64,000 nucleotides of DNA from Pantoea sp. alder81 (GTDB lineage Bacteria; Pseudomonadota; Gammaproteobacteria; Enterobacterales; Enterobacteriaceae), in NCBI RefSeq assembly GCF_020179835.1, contig NZ_JAIUDA010000009.1:186001-250000 (forward strand), read 5' to 3'. The notes beneath the pieces were generated by a model. It was given only the letters and a program-made list of their open reading frames with translations. It ran no database searches and was not told the origin of the DNA. Of the stretch, positions 26,670-36,397 are shown in pieces. Numbering within the stretch: position 1 is the first letter of the stretch; every line of letters begins with the position of its first letter. A program made the translations under genes and the position numbers.

Positions 26670-27082
26670 AACTCCTCCTGTGAATGAGTCTTTGGCGATG
26701 GGGTGGCAGGCGCGGCGTATCGGCTGAAGCCGACACGTCCGTTATTCCACTGCATGCACTCGACATCAGCCCGCCCGGCTGCATTCGCGGCCAGGGATAA
26801 GCAGAGGAGAGTGAAGTCAGGGGAGAACTGACGACGCTGCAAAATGCGCATCCACCCCATCCCAAAATCCACTGACTTTGGGTGGTGGGTATCGCGCTTG
26901 TGCAGCGCCTCAATTGTTTAAGAGCGGGCTCATCCGAGAGCAGTGATGTCGTCCTTCCATGCTCAAATTATTAACAGGATCTAATGCATTGGCAAACACC
27001 AACAGTTAATTTTTTATTTACCGTTAGTTAAATTTATGATTTCAGCCAGAATATTTTTTTACCCGCTGAGCGCGTTTTGTGG
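26670..27082. other. Promoter region of the lysis unit
   Basis: About 410 bases between the repressor stop and the basic 92-residue gene. It carries two copies of the repressor motif at 26999 and 27021. A 96-codon minus frame (26582-26872) crosses its left part without a ribosome site. Confidence 0.5.
26999..27031. promoter_or_regulatory. Pair of putative repressor operators before the lysis genes
   Basis: CCAACAGTTAA (26999-27009) and CCGTTAGTTAA (27021-27031), 22 bp apart, match the motif found three times at the repressor start. On the minus strand they overlap TTAACT hexamers spaced 16 bases apart, which could serve as promoter elements. Confidence 0.5.
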
Positions 27083-27814
27083 TCAACCCAAAATCTGGTA
27101 ATCACGGGCCTGGCTCATGATCACTCGCGCCACAACCTGCAGTGACGCCGCCTCGTCCAGCGTTAAGTACCAGGTCTCATAGCGCTTGTTATCAGAGATG
27201 ACTGCCACCTTCCTGTGTTGCAGTTGCAGACGTTTGAGGTAAAGCTGATCGTCCAGCGTAAACAGATAAATACCGTCCCCCTCAAAACGATGCACGCTGA
27301 TATCCACGAACAGTTGATCACGTGGCGCGAAGGTACCGGCCATTGAATCATTGTTGAGCGCGATCAAGCGGATGTTCTCTGCCGGGCGGCCGTTAAACAG
27401 CACGCGCGCCTCATCCAGCCCATACTCAATCGCCTGAATGGTTTCGACCAGTTCATCACGCGCAGCGATGCCCTGGGCACTCCGCTGCCCAATATCCAGA
27501 CTTTCGACACGGAAAAGAAGCTGTGGGTCAATGAGCGAGTGCTGGCTGATTGTGGCATCGGGCTGCTCCATACCGAACTGCAACCACTCCACGCGGACAT
27601 CCAGTAACTGGCTGAGCGCCAGCAAATTGCTATCATCTGGAATGGATTGAGCGTTAAACCATTTCCAGACCCCCGGTGTTGAGATCCTGCATCCCCTTGC
27701 CTGCAGTGCCTGTGCAACCTGTTTGTTTCGTCCATGTCCGACAATTCCCGCGCTGTCACACGCGGCAATCAGCCTGGCAGTAAAAGCTTGTCTAATACTC
27801 TCTTTTTTAACCAT
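27083..27814 (-). CDS. S24-family phage repressor
   Basis: 243 residues: an N-terminal HTH (about 29-73, KQVAQALQARGCRISTPGVW) and a C-terminal LexA/CI-like peptidase domain with Ser157 (NNDSMAGTF) and Lys194 (LYLKRLQ). The linker (81-145) shows no Ala-Gly or Cys-Gly pair, the usual self-cleavage site, so induction may not be through RecA. Its ATG lies inside one of a set of 11-bp repeats, as expected for an autoregulated repressor. No cro-like gene is found on the opposite strand. Confidence 0.85.
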   Translation of the reverse strand: MVKKESIRQAFTARLIAACDSAGIVGHGRNKQVAQALQARGCRISTPGVWKWFNAQSIPDDSNLLALSQLLDVRVEWLQFGMEQPDATISQHSLIDPQLLFRVESLDIGQRSAQGIAARDELVETIQAIEYGLDEARVLFNGRPAENIRLIALNNDSMAGTFAPRDQLFVDISVHRFEGDGIYLFTLDDQLYLKRLQLQHRKVAVISDNKRYETWYLTLDEAASLQVVARVIMSQARDYQILG

Positions 27815-27896
27815 CAGTTAATAATCTGCCATCAGTTAAAGACTGAATGTTATTTTCATTTTTGCTACCAGTTCATTTTATATTACCGTCAGTTTA
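27811..27896. promoter_or_regulatory. Cluster of repressor operators at the repressor start
   Basis: CCATCAGTTAA at 27811 and again at 27829, CCGTCAGTTTA at 27886, and a weaker copy at 27865 (8 of 11). The first covers the repressor's start codon. The same motif stands before the lysis genes. Confidence 0.6.
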
Positions 27897-28117
27897 CTAC
27901 CCAACAGCTTTTATCAATGAAGCTGGATGATCATTATCCTCTTCGACTGGGTGGAAACCAGCAATGAATGCCCGACAGCTTGTTCTGACAGGGGTTTTCA
28001 GGATTGTTCTGTGACGCTGATACCAGCACCTAAAGCAAAAAATGGGTGAAAAGGCTCGGCGGCGCCATAGATGACAGAAATAAATCTAAAAGCTCTGGAA
28101 ATAATTGGATCGAAAGC
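27815..28117. other. Gene-free junction between the phage block and proA
   Basis: About 300 bases holding the operator repeats and, further right, a 3'-end-like minus frame that translates to HPFFALGAGISVTEQS before a stop at 27998. That string resembles the end of a beta-barrel or phage membrane protein, but no start or domain remains. No tRNA is seen, although E. coli has thrW here. Confidence 0.4.
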
Positions 28118-28147
28118 AAAAAAAATGGGCACCAAAGTGGTGCCCAT
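28118..28147 (-). terminator. proA: Terminator of proBA
   Basis: Minus strand: ATGGGCACC, a 5-base loop, GGTGCCCAT and a run of eight U. A strong intrinsic terminator 20 bases after the proA stop. Confidence 0.95.
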
Positions 28148-28166
28148 TATGTTGCGGAAGTGAAAA

Positions 28167-29420
28167 TTAGCTGCGCAGCGTATCGTCGCCCCAGCCAATC
28201 CACTTGTAGGTGGTGAGCGCTTCCAGTCCCATTGGACCACGCGCATGCAGCTTCTGCGTGCTGACGGCCACTTCGGCGCCCAGACCGAACTGCCCGCCAT
28301 CGGTGAAGCGAGTACTGGCATTCACATACACGGCGGAAGAATCGACCTGATTCACAAAGCGGTTGGCGTTGCCAATGCTACGCGTCAGGATGCCATCCGA
28401 GTGCTGCGTGCCGTGCTCGCGAATGTGGGCAACCGCATCGTCGAGATCCGCCACCAGCTTGACGTTAAGATCGTTGGATAACCACTCATCGTCATACTGT
28501 TCAGTTTTCACCGCCACCACGCTGGCCGGGCCGTTTTGCAGCAGCGACAGCACGTTTTCATCGCCGTGCAGCGGGATGTTTTCCTGCGCCATACGCTGCA
28601 AAAATGCAGGAATAAAGCGCTCAGCCTGTTCGCGATGAATTAGCAAGGTTTCCAGTGAATTGCAGGCGCTTGGACGCTGTTTTTTCGCATTAACAATCAC
28701 CTCCAGCGCGGGCTCAATATCCATGGTTTCATCTAGATAGAGATGACACACACCGATACCGCCGGTAATCACCGGAATCGTCGAGTTTTCACGACACAGC
28801 TTATGCAGCCCTGCTCCGCCGCGCGGAATCAACATATCGACGTAGCGATCGAGCTTCAGCAGTTGGTTAACCAACTCGCGATCCGGGTTTTCAATCGCCT
28901 GCACCGCACCTTTCGGCAGACCATGTTCGCTCAGCGCGTTTTGAATCACGCGAACGGTTGCCGCGTTGGTGCGATAGGTCTCTTTGCCACCGCGCAGAAT
29001 CGCCGCATTGCCGGTTTTCAGACACAGGGAAGCCACATCTACGGTGACGTTAGGACGCGCTTCATAAATCACGCCAATCACGCCCAGCGGCACGCGGCGA
29101 CGTTCAATGCGTAAACCGCTGTCCAGCACGCCGCCATCAATCAGTTGTCCGACCGGATCGGCAAGACGGCACACCTGACGCACATCGTCAGCAATGCCTT
29201 TCAGGCGCTGTGGATTGAGCGTCAGACGATCCAACAATGCCGCGCTCATGCCATTCTGGCGAGCATCGGCCAGATCCTGCTCGTTAGCCGCCAGAATGTC
29301 GGCGCTTTCCGCTTCCAGGCGATCGGCAATCGTCAGCAGCACCTGATTTTTTTGTTCGGTGGAGAGTTCTGCTAGCTTGTACGACGCTGCACGCGCCGCT
29401 TTTCCCATTTCTTCTAACAT
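28167..29420 (-). CDS. proA: Gamma-glutamyl phosphate reductase
   Basis: 417 residues, the usual ProA length. It reduces gamma-glutamyl phosphate to the semialdehyde with NADPH, step two of proline synthesis. The aldehyde-dehydrogenase fold shows the catalytic cysteine in [10 protein letters not shown] and the conserved [14 protein letters not shown] and [10 protein letters not shown]. It follows proB by 10 bases in one operon and ends at a strong terminator. Confidence 0.97.
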   Translation of the reverse strand: MLEEMGKAARAASYKLAELSTEQKNQVLLTIADRLEAESADILAANEQDLADARQNGMSAALLDRLTLNPQRLKGIADDVRQVCRLADPVGQLIDGGVLDSGLRIERRRVPLGVIGVIYEARPNVTVDVASLCLKTGNAAILRGGKETYRTNAATVRVIQNALSEHGLPKGAVQAIENPDRELVNQLLKLDRYVDMLIPRGGAGLHKLCRENSTIPVITGGIGVCHLYLDETMDIEPALEVIVNAKKQRPSACNSLETLLIHREQAERFIPAFLQRMAQENIPLHGDENVLSLLQNGPASVVAVKTEQYDDEWLSNDLNVKLVADLDDAVAHIREHGTQHSDGILTRSIGNANRFVNQVDSSAVYVNASTRFTDGGQFGLGAEVAVSTQKLHARGPMGLEALTTYKWIGWGDDTLRS

Positions 29421-29430
29421 TATCTGCTCC

Positions 29431-30534
29431 TTAACTGACGATCATGTCGTCACGATGCACCGCAACCGGGCCATATTCGTAACCGAGGATATCGCTGATT
29501 TCCTGGCTGTGATGACCAGCAATCATGCGCATGGCATCGCTGTTGTAACGCGTCACGCCGTGGGCGATATCACGCCCCTGCAGATTACGAATGCGGATCA
29601 CTTCCCCACGAGAGAAGTTGCCCTGCACTTCACGCACGCCTTTCGGCAATAGTGAACTGCCGCGCTCTAATACCGCAGCCAGCGCACCGTCATCAATCAC
29701 AATTTCGCCAGCCGGTGGTGCACCGAAGATCCAGCGCTTGCGATTCTCCAGCGGGGATTGCTGTGCGTGGAATCGTGTGCCGACCGGCTTGCCATACAGC
29801 ACGTCGCTGATCACATCCGGGCGGCTGCCTGCCGCGATGATCACATCAATACCGGCGCGACAAGCGACGTCAGCGGCTTGCAGTTTGGTCGCCATGCCAC
29901 CCGTGCCGAGGCCAGAGACACTGCCACCGGCCAGCGTGCGCAACGCATCATCAATCTGGTGCACATCGCTGATCAGCTCAGCTTCCGGGTTGGTGCGTGG
30001 ATCGGCCGTGAACAGGCCTTGTTGATCGGTCAGCAGCAGCAGTTTATCCGCGCCACCGAGCATCGCCGCCAGCGCAGACAGGTTATCGTTGTCGCCCACT
30101 TTAATCTCAGCGGTCGCCACGGCATCATTCTCGTTAATCACCGGCACGATATGGTTGTCGAGCAGTGCACGCAGCATGTCTCGCGCGTAGAGGAAGCGCT
30201 CACGATCTTCCATATCCGCACGCGTCAGCAGCATCTGGCCGATATGAATCCCGTAGATGGAGAACAGCTGTTCCCACAGTTGAATCAAACGGCTCTGCCC
30301 CACCGCAGCCAGCAGCTGCTTTGAGGCGATGGTAGGTGGCAGTTCGGGGTAACCCAGGTGTTCGCGTCCGGCGGCAATCGCGCCTGAAGTGACGATAACG
30401 ATACGATGACCCGCCGCATGCAGTTGCGCACACTGACGAACCAACTCCACCATGTGCGCACGATTCAGCCGACGTGAACCGCCGGTGAGGACGCTGGTAC
30501 CCAATTTGACCACTAGGGTCTGACTGCCACTCAT
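29431..30534 (-). CDS. proB: Glutamate 5-kinase
   Basis: 367 residues: an amino-acid kinase domain ([36 protein letters not shown]) and a C-terminal PUA domain (from about 275). It phosphorylates glutamate and is the feedback-controlled first step of proline synthesis. The start MSGSQTL at 30534 has AGGA upstream; the 30 extra codons of the open frame overlap the phoE promoter region and are not homologous. Confidence 0.97.
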   Translation of the reverse strand: MSGSQTLVVKLGTSVLTGGSRRLNRAHMVELVRQCAQLHAAGHRIVIVTSGAIAAGREHLGYPELPPTIASKQLLAAVGQSRLIQLWEQLFSIYGIHIGQMLLTRADMEDRERFLYARDMLRALLDNHIVPVINENDAVATAEIKVGDNDNLSALAAMLGGADKLLLLTDQQGLFTADPRTNPEAELISDVHQIDDALRTLAGGSVSGLGTGGMATKLQAADVACRAGIDVIIAAGSRPDVISDVLYGKPVGTRFHAQQSPLENRKRWIFGAPPAGEIVIDDGALAAVLERGSSLLPKGVREVQGNFSRGEVIRIRNLQGRDIAHGVTRYNSDAMRMIAGHHSQEISDILGYEYGPVAVHRDDMIVS

Positions 30535-30683
30535 GTTTTTCCTGCCATGTAAGAAAAAAATTCTGCGAAGGGACGTTTTATCAGGAGTCAGCGAGGAAGC
30601 CAACAGCAGCAAGGGGAAAAGCACAAAAATCCCCTGACAATGCGGTAGACCAAAAGTTCGCGATTAACAAGAAATCAGAAAAA

Positions 30684-30702
30684 CTGTCATAAAACTTTCA
30701 TC
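30684..30702 (+). promoter_or_regulatory. phoE: Pho box of phoE
   Basis: CTGTCATAAAACTTTCATC matches the PhoB consensus CTGTCATAAATCTGTCAY with few changes, both CTGTCA-type half-sites in phase. It lies 79 bases before the porin start and marks phosphate-starvation control. Confidence 0.85.
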
Positions 30703-30780
30703 ACCAATCGGTAAAAAGTCCCCTGTTTTACAAACCCTTTCAAGGGTACAACAAATTTTACTCATTGGGATTGATAGCAA

Positions 30781-31899
30781 ATGAAGAAGAGCACACTGGC
30801 ATTAGTCGTATCAGCGCTTGCACTGGCTTCCACCGCACACGCCGCAGAAGTTTATAATAAAGACGGTAACAAACTGGACTTCTACGGCCGCGTTAAAGCT
30901 GAGCATTACTTTAGTGATGCCGCTTCAAACGACGGTGACAAATCTTACGTTCGTATCGGCTTCAAAGGTCAGACCCAGATCAACGATCTGATGACCGGCT
31001 ACGGCCAGTGGGAATACCAGTACAACGTCAACAACTCTGAAGGTTCTGACGCTAACTCAGGCAACAAAACCCGTCTGGGCTTTGCCGGTCTGAAATTTGG
31101 TCAGTACGGTTCATTCGACTACGGTCGTAACTACGGCGTGCTGTACGACGTTGAGGCATGGACTGACGTATTCCCTGAGTTTGGTGGTGACGGTACTGCG
31201 CGTACTGATAACTTCATGACTGCTCGTGCGACTGGTGTTGCGACTTATCGTAACAGCAACTTCTTCGGTCTGGTTGATGGCCTGCGTTTTGCGCTGCAAT
31301 ACCAGGGTAAAAACGACTCTACCAGCGCTAACGCACGTGGTAGCGCCACTGACACCTCTCGCCAGAACGGCGACGGTTACGGTGCGTCACTGGGCTACAC
31401 CATCGGCAGCACCGGTATCAGCCTGATGTCAGCCATCACCTCTTCTGACCGTACCAACCAGCAGCAAGCTCGCGCTTACGGTTCAGGTGATAAGGCAGAT
31501 TCATGGGGCGCAGGCATCAAGTATGACGCTAACAGCGTTTACCTGGCCGCAATCTACACCGAAACCCGCAACATGACCCCAATCAGCGGCACCAACTCAG
31601 TGACCGGTTTAAGCGTGTCAGGTGCAGCAAACAAAGCACAGAACATTGAATTGGTTGCACAGTACCAGTTCGACTTCGGTCTGCGTCCGTCCATTGGTTA
31701 TGTTCAGACCAAAGGCAAAGATATCGAAGGGATCGGCGATGCTGACCTGGTTAAATACATCGACGTTGGCGCGACTTACTACTTCAACAAAAACATGTCT
31801 ACCTTCGTTGATTACAAAATCAACCAGCTGAACGACGACAACCGTCTGTCACTGAACAATGACGACATCGTTGCTGTAGGTCTGACTTACCAGTTCTAA
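30781..31899 (+). CDS. phoE: Outer-membrane porin PhoE
   Basis: A 372-residue general porin: signal peptide cut after AHA (residue 21), 16-stranded barrel, constriction loop L3 with [15 protein letters not shown] and terminal phenylalanine (GLTYQF) for Bam recognition. Sequence alone fits OmpC/OmpF/PhoE alike. PhoE is chosen from its place between proB and crl, as in E. coli, and from the Pho box. It would admit anions such as phosphate. Confidence 0.9.
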   Translation: MKKSTLALVVSALALASTAHAAEVYNKDGNKLDFYGRVKAEHYFSDAASNDGDKSYVRIGFKGQTQINDLMTGYGQWEYQYNVNNSEGSDANSGNKTRLGFAGLKFGQYGSFDYGRNYGVLYDVEAWTDVFPEFGGDGTARTDNFMTARATGVATYRNSNFFGLVDGLRFALQYQGKNDSTSANARGSATDTSRQNGDGYGASLGYTIGSTGISLMSAITSSDRTNQQQARAYGSGDKADSWGAGIKYDANSVYLAAIYTETRNMTPISGTNSVTGLSVSGAANKAQNIELVAQYQFDFGLRPSIGYVQTKGKDIEGIGDADLVKYIDVGATYYFNKNMSTFVDYKINQLNDDNRLSLNNDDIVAVGLTYQF

Positions 31900-31932
31900 G
31901 TAGTTAGCTTTACCCTCAATGTGTCTATAAAA

Positions 31933-31966
31933 AAAGAGCCGGCTCATCACCGGCTCTTTCTTCTTT
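31933..31966. terminator. Bidirectional terminator between phoE and crl
   Basis: AAAGAGCCGG / CCGGCTCTTT with a 7-base loop, a T-rich tail on the plus strand and a U7 run on the minus strand. Confidence 0.9.
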
Positions 31967-32010
31967 TATCAATCTGGCAGGCATTACAGCCGTGCGACTC
32001 TATTGCGTAC

Positions 32011-32412
32011 TTAAGCGCTGAGCTTCACTGGCTCTTCTTTAAAGCCCGATGCAGGTTTGAGATCCAATTTCAGATCCTTCAAGACCGCTTTCAGACGCTC
32101 ATGGAAGTTACGCAGCGTACTCTCCACTCTCTCGTTATTCTCTTTGCCTTTGATGGTTGCCACACCCCAGTCACCCTCTTTATCAAACAAACCAAAGTGG
32201 TATTCATAGGTGAAATGGTCTTCGTGCGCTTCCAGCGTCATCCACCAGCCCCAAAACTCACGCAGTTCAGGTGCAGGTTTAACGTTGACACACGCCGCCA
32301 GGCAATCGAAGAAGAAACGCTGTTCTTCGCATTTTCCTTCACGGATGTACGGCCCCAATTCGGTGAAGCGTTTAAGCAGGCGACTACGGGGATGACCACT
32401 CGGTAACGTCAT
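32011..32412 (-). CDS. crl: Sigma-S assembly factor Crl
   Basis: 133 residues, the length and composition of Crl, with the conserved [16 protein letters not shown] and [20 protein letters not shown] stretches. Crl binds RpoS and helps it join core polymerase, favouring curli and stationary-phase genes. Same position next to phoE as in E. coli. Confidence 0.97.
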   Translation of the reverse strand: MTLPSGHPRSRLLKRFTELGPYIREGKCEEQRFFFDCLAACVNVKPAPELREFWGWWMTLEAHEDHFTYEYHFGLFDKEGDWGVATIKGKENNERVESTLRNFHERLKAVLKDLKLDLKPASGFKEEPVKLSA

Positions 32413-32521
32413 GCTAATTCTCCCTCAAATAAACCGTAAATTGTTTCTCGTCACGCGATTCACGCGCGCAACGCAAAATATCCCGGATATAAGTAGTAGC
32501 AGAGCGTTGGATTTTTGCCAG

Positions 32522-33769
32522 TCATACACCCAATTGTTTTGCCAGCCAGTCGCAAATTTGATTTAACGCCTTCTCAAAGCTCGAGAACACCGGCGTGGTC
32601 GGAATAGCCAATACTTTGCCCTGGGCGGAGGAGTTAGCTATCAGCTGCGCCTCTTCTTCCGGGCTGAACAAATCACCCGGCCAGTAAGCCGCCAGCATCG
32701 GCGTGGGCGTGCGGCGCCCCAGCAGGCCCTGCACCTTCAATGAATAACGATTGAGCTCAATGCGCAGGTTGCTGTCAGACGCGGAAGGCATCCCCAGACG
32801 ACTGGCTAGCATGTCCATGTACATGTCCGGCAGTTGCTGCTGGCGTTGCTCATCCACAAACACGTTGTGCACCATCGCGCCCAGTGTCGCGACCGCACGC
32901 AGACGCGGGACTTCCAGATAGGCTAATCGGGTGGCGACATTGGCGCCAAAGCGATAACCAAACAGCGCAACGCGCGTGTGATCAACCCACGGCACATTGC
33001 TCAGTTCACGCAGCACCTGCTGGTGAAGCTGACTGGTGTCCTGGTTCAGCTTCCATTTGCTGCTGAAGCCCACGGAGGGCATATCCAGCGTCAACATGGC
33101 GATGCCACGCGGCGCCAGATAATCGTGGAACAGGCGATAGTGATCGCTTTGCAACGAATCCAGACCACCGCACAGCAGCACAGTAGGATAAGGGGCTTGA
33201 GCTTGCGCAGGCATATGCAGGAAACCGGTGACCGGGCTACCGCCGCTGATTTGGAAGGTCAGCGCTTTCAGCTCACCCGGCAGACGCTGTGTCGCCTCTT
33301 CATATGCCCGGTTTGCCAGCACCTGTGCCTGATCGGCCAGATCATCGCCTTTGATATAAGGATAGGCGGCAATACTGTAGAGATTGGATGCCCGCATCCA
33401 CTGATGCCCGGCTTCCTCGTGATCTTCATTTTCCATCGCGCGCTGTTGCCACAAGGCGGCCTGCTTCGACCACTCATAGTTCCAGTTGCCGCCACGATAG
33501 CCAATCACCGTATCAAGTTGGGTGTCATCGGTGTGCTCATACTCACTGATGGCAATGCGTGCCAGCACTTCGCTGATCTCCTGCGGTGTCAGGCCGCGCC
33601 ACGTCCACAGCAGCTTGTTGAGCATGCGATACCAGCAAGGTTGGGTATCCCCTTCGAGGGTGTTGTGCACCTGAACCGGATGATGGTGCTGACGATGCAC
33701 CAGAGAGGAGGTTTCCGGGTGTTTAAAGCGGGGCTTAAAAAGCTCTTCGCTGAGGTTTTTATCCGACAT
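32522..33769 (-). CDS. frsA: FrsA, alpha/beta-hydrolase-fold fermentation/respiration protein
   Basis: A 415-residue protein with an alpha/beta-hydrolase fold. E. coli FrsA binds glucose-specific EIIA and shifts the balance between respiration and fermentation. The nucleophile elbow reads GYRFGANVA, without a serine, as in other FrsA proteins, so hydrolase activity is doubtful. The start [10 protein letters not shown] at 33769 (GGGAG upstream) was preferred to a 28-codon extension. Order crl-frsA-gpt is as in E. coli. Confidence 0.95.
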   Translation of the reverse strand: MSDKNLSEELFKPRFKHPETSSLVHRQHHHPVQVHNTLEGDTQPCWYRMLNKLLWTWRGLTPQEISEVLARIAISEYEHTDDTQLDTVIGYRGGNWNYEWSKQAALWQQRAMENEDHEEAGHQWMRASNLYSIAAYPYIKGDDLADQAQVLANRAYEEATQRLPGELKALTFQISGGSPVTGFLHMPAQAQAPYPTVLLCGGLDSLQSDHYRLFHDYLAPRGIAMLTLDMPSVGFSSKWKLNQDTSQLHQQVLRELSNVPWVDHTRVALFGYRFGANVATRLAYLEVPRLRAVATLGAMVHNVFVDEQRQQQLPDMYMDMLASRLGMPSASDSNLRIELNRYSLKVQGLLGRRTPTPMLAAYWPGDLFSPEEEAQLIANSSAQGKVLAIPTTPVFSSFEKALNQICDWLAKQLGV

Positions 33770-33850
33770 CTTAGACGTTCTCCCGCGATAGTCGCATAGA
33801 TGCCTAAGAGTGTACTGCACCCGCATGCTGGGTGCGAGGCGTAGAATGCA

Positions 33851-33875
33851 CAACGCCCGGCATAACCGGGCGTTG
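33851..33875 (-). terminator. gpt: Hairpin after gpt
   Basis: CAACGCCCGG / CCGGGCGTTG with a 5-base loop between gpt and frsA. No good U-run, so it may also be an RNA-stabilising element. Confidence 0.5.
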
Positions 33876-33890
33876 TTTGCGTTGCATCAA

Positions 33891-34349
33891 TCAGCTTTTG
33901 ACGATGGGTGGGATGTAAACCACGCCCATGTCCCACGGCTGTTCAATCCAGGTGTTCTGCGGAATATCGACAATGTAGTCGTCCACCAGCGCACGGCCAG
34001 CCGGTTTAGCAAAGATGGTGCAGAAACGCGCTTTTGGATACATATCGCGAATCGCTTGCGCAGTGCCGCCGGTATCCACCAGGTCATCAATCACGATGAA
34101 ACCTTCACCGTCGCCTTCCGCACGCTTCAGCACTTTCATTTCGCGCTGATGATCGTGGTCGTAGCTTGAGATGCACACGGTATCGACATAGCGAATACCC
34201 AGTTCACGCGCCAGCAGCGATGCCGGAACCAGACCACCGCGGCTTACCGCAATGATACCTTTCCACTGTTCCACAGGAAGCAGGCGCTGGGCCAGTTTAC
34301 GGGCATGGATCTGCAACATGTCCCAGGTGACGACGTATTTTTCGCTCAT
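33891..34349 (-). CDS. gpt: Xanthine-guanine phosphoribosyltransferase
   Basis: A 152-residue purine salvage enzyme converting guanine, xanthine and, less well, hypoxanthine to nucleotides with PRPP. The PRPP motif [14 protein letters not shown], the VSRGGLVPA loop and the ending VYIPPIVKS match E. coli Gpt. The start at 34349 ([10 protein letters not shown]) drops seven non-homologous codons. It is divergent from pepD. Confidence 0.97.
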   Translation of the reverse strand: MSEKYVVTWDMLQIHARKLAQRLLPVEQWKGIIAVSRGGLVPASLLARELGIRYVDTVCISSYDHDHQREMKVLKRAEGDGEGFIVIDDLVDTGGTAQAIRDMYPKARFCTIFAKPAGRALVDDYIVDIPQNTWIEQPWDMGVVYIPPIVKS

Positions 34350-34605
34350 AAAAGAAATCCCGACCAACAATAGTTGGTTTAAAAAATAGACAAGGGGGAA
34401 AAGGTTGCGCGAGATTATAAGGATCTGACGCGTTAAAAACCAGCATCTGTCGCACTGGATGCAGGATTTTAGCGCGCCTGAGTACGCACCCGGTGAAAAA
34501 CAGTGATATTCTCAGCCACATCACGTCAGATGTGCTGACGGCGATCTTTCACTGGAACCCGGCGTGCGAGCGGTATGTCCGCCGCGCTGACACAGGAGAT
34601 GCATT

Positions 34606-36066
34606 GTGTCTGAATTGTCGCAACTTTCCCCCCAACCGCTGTGGGATATTTTCGCTAAAATCTGCTCCATTCCACACCCTTCTTATCATGAAGAAGCGCT
34701 GGCTGAGCACGTGGTCAGCTGGGCAAAAGAGCAAGGCTTGTGGGTTGAGCGCGATCAGGTCGGCAATATCCTGATTCGCAAACCGGCCACTGCGGGCATG
34801 GAAAATCGTACCCCGGTCGCGCTGCAGGCGCACCTCGACATGGTGCCGCAGAAGAATAACGACACGGTACACGACTTCACTAAAGACCCGATTCAACCTT
34901 ACGTTGATGGTGAGTGGGTCAAAGCGCGCGGCACCACGCTGGGCGCAGATAACGGCATTGGTATGGCTTCTGCGCTGGCCGCGCTGGCGGATAACTCGCT
35001 GATTCACGGCCCGTTGGAAGTGCTGCTGACCATGACGGAAGAGTCCGGCATGGACGGGGCTTTTGGTCTCCAACCAAACTGGCTGCAGGCCGATATTCTG
35101 ATCAACACTGACTCGGAAGAGGAAGGTGAGATCTACATGGGTTGTGCAGGCGGTATTGATTTCATCACTACCCTGCCATTAAGCCGTGAAGCGATTCCTG
35201 CCGGCTTTGAAACCCTGAAGCTGACGCTGAAGGGCCTGAAAGGCGGTCACTCCGGTGCCGACATTCATCATGGTCTGGGCAACGCCAACAAGCTGCTGGC
35301 GCGCTTCTTCGCGGTCTACGCGCAGGAACTGGATGTGCGTCTGATTGAGTTCACCGGCGGTACGCTGCGTAACGCGATCCCACGTGAAGCCTTTGCCACG
35401 CTGGCCGTCGACAGCCATAAAGTGGACGCCCTGAAATCGGCTGCGGCCCATTTCCAGGCAACCCTGCTGAACGAGCTGGGCATTAAAGAGAAGAACATTG
35501 CATTAACTACCGAGCCACTGGCACATCAGGGTCAGGCGCTGACCACTGACAGCCGCGACCGCTTTATCAATTTGCTGAACAGCACCCCGAACGGTGTGAT
35601 CCGCAATTCTGATGTGGCCAAAGGCGTGGTGGAAACCTCACTGAACGTCGGTGTGGTGACCATGGATCAGGATAATGCTGAAATCATCTGCCTGATTCGC
35701 TCACTGATCGATACCGGCAAAGATTGGGTGGTGGAAACCCTGACCTCACTGGGCCAGCTGGCTGGCGCAAAAACCGCACCGAAAGGTGGCTACCCAGGCT
35801 GGCAGCCCGATGCCGATTCGCCAGTGATGGCGCTGACGCGTAAGACCTATGAAGCGCTGTTTGGCAAAACGCCAAACATTCAGGTGATTCACGCGGGTCT
35901 GGAGTGTGGTCTGTTCAAAAAGCCATATCCGAACATGGATATGGTGTCGATTGGGCCAACCATCACCGGTCCGCATTCACCGGATGAGCAGGTGCACATC
36001 GAGAGCGTTGGCCTGTACTGGAAACTGCTGACCGCACTGTTGAGCGTGGTGCCAGAAAAGGCGTAA
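34606..36066 (+). CDS. pepD: Aminoacyl-histidine dipeptidase (peptidase D)
   Basis: A 486-residue M20 zinc dipeptidase that cleaves Xaa-His dipeptides such as carnosine. Metal ligands and catalytic residues are visible: QAHLDMV, LGADNG, the EE pair in TMTEESG, TDSEEE and the C-terminal GPHSPDEQ. GTG start with AGGAG before it, as in E. coli. It ends at a strong terminator. Confidence 0.97.
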   Translation: MSELSQLSPQPLWDIFAKICSIPHPSYHEEALAEHVVSWAKEQGLWVERDQVGNILIRKPATAGMENRTPVALQAHLDMVPQKNNDTVHDFTKDPIQPYVDGEWVKARGTTLGADNGIGMASALAALADNSLIHGPLEVLLTMTEESGMDGAFGLQPNWLQADILINTDSEEEGEIYMGCAGGIDFITTLPLSREAIPAGFETLKLTLKGLKGGHSGADIHHGLGNANKLLARFFAVYAQELDVRLIEFTGGTLRNAIPREAFATLAVDSHKVDALKSAAAHFQATLLNELGIKEKNIALTTEPLAHQGQALTTDSRDRFINLLNSTPNGVIRNSDVAKGVVETSLNVGVVTMDQDNAEIICLIRSLIDTGKDWVVETLTSLGQLAGAKTAPKGGYPGWQPDADSPVMALTRKTYEALFGKTPNIQVIHAGLECGLFKKPYPNMDMVSIGPTITGPHSPDEQVHIESVGLYWKLLTALLSVVPEKA

Positions 36067-36086
36067 GTTCGCGCTTTGATTTAAGG

Positions 36087-36111
36087 AACCAGGCTTCGGC
36101 CTGGTTTTTTT
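36087..36111 (+). terminator. pepD: Terminator of pepD
   Basis: AACCAGGC, loop TTCG, GCCTGGTT and a T-run: very strong. Confidence 0.93.
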
Positions 36112-36397
36112 ACGCCTGTGATCTGCAGACATAAGAGGTTGCTTACAAATTTAATGCCGTTGTTGATTGGGCGTACACTTCAGGGGGAAAACCGCAGGTA
36201 GCACATTCAGCTACTAATATCCCTTTCTATCCCCCTAAATCACTAGCGCTAAGGGTTTCCTCAGGTTTAGCCGCCGTTACGCCCAGATGTCTGGATGGCT
36301 AATAAGATTTCGTGCTAGCTTATGCGCTTTCGTTTGTTGCCCAGCGTTATGGCTTCAGAAAAAATGCCACCCACTCTCTTAATGAAAGGCCTGCCCC
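36112..36397. promoter_or_regulatory. Regulatory region of the sugar ABC operon
   Basis: 286 bases without a gene. It contains an inverted pair AGGGGGA / TCCCCCT (about 36182 and 36229) flanking a small GTAGC / GCTAC hairpin, which could bind a regulator. No standard LacI-type operator or clear promoter was recognised. Confidence 0.4.

Noticed and set aside
26582-26872. 96-codon minus-strand frame overlapping the basic phage gene
   Set aside because: No ribosome site, overlaps the much better supported gene at 26391-26669 in another frame, and no recognisable domain.
27815-28117. Expected thrW tRNA next to proA (phage attachment site in E. coli)
   Set aside because: No cloverleaf-forming sequence or tRNA-Thr-like string is visible, and no flanking direct repeat was found.
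27998-28321. Minus frame ending in HPFFALGAGISVTEQS, possible outer-membrane protein remnant
   Set aside because: Most of it is the antisense frame of proA and its terminator. The barrel-like tail is too short to call a pseudogene.
33268-33504. Long frames antisense to frsA, katG, lldP, hpxJ and others
   Set aside because: They mirror genes with clear homology and conserved motifs; none has its own ribosome site plus a known domain.
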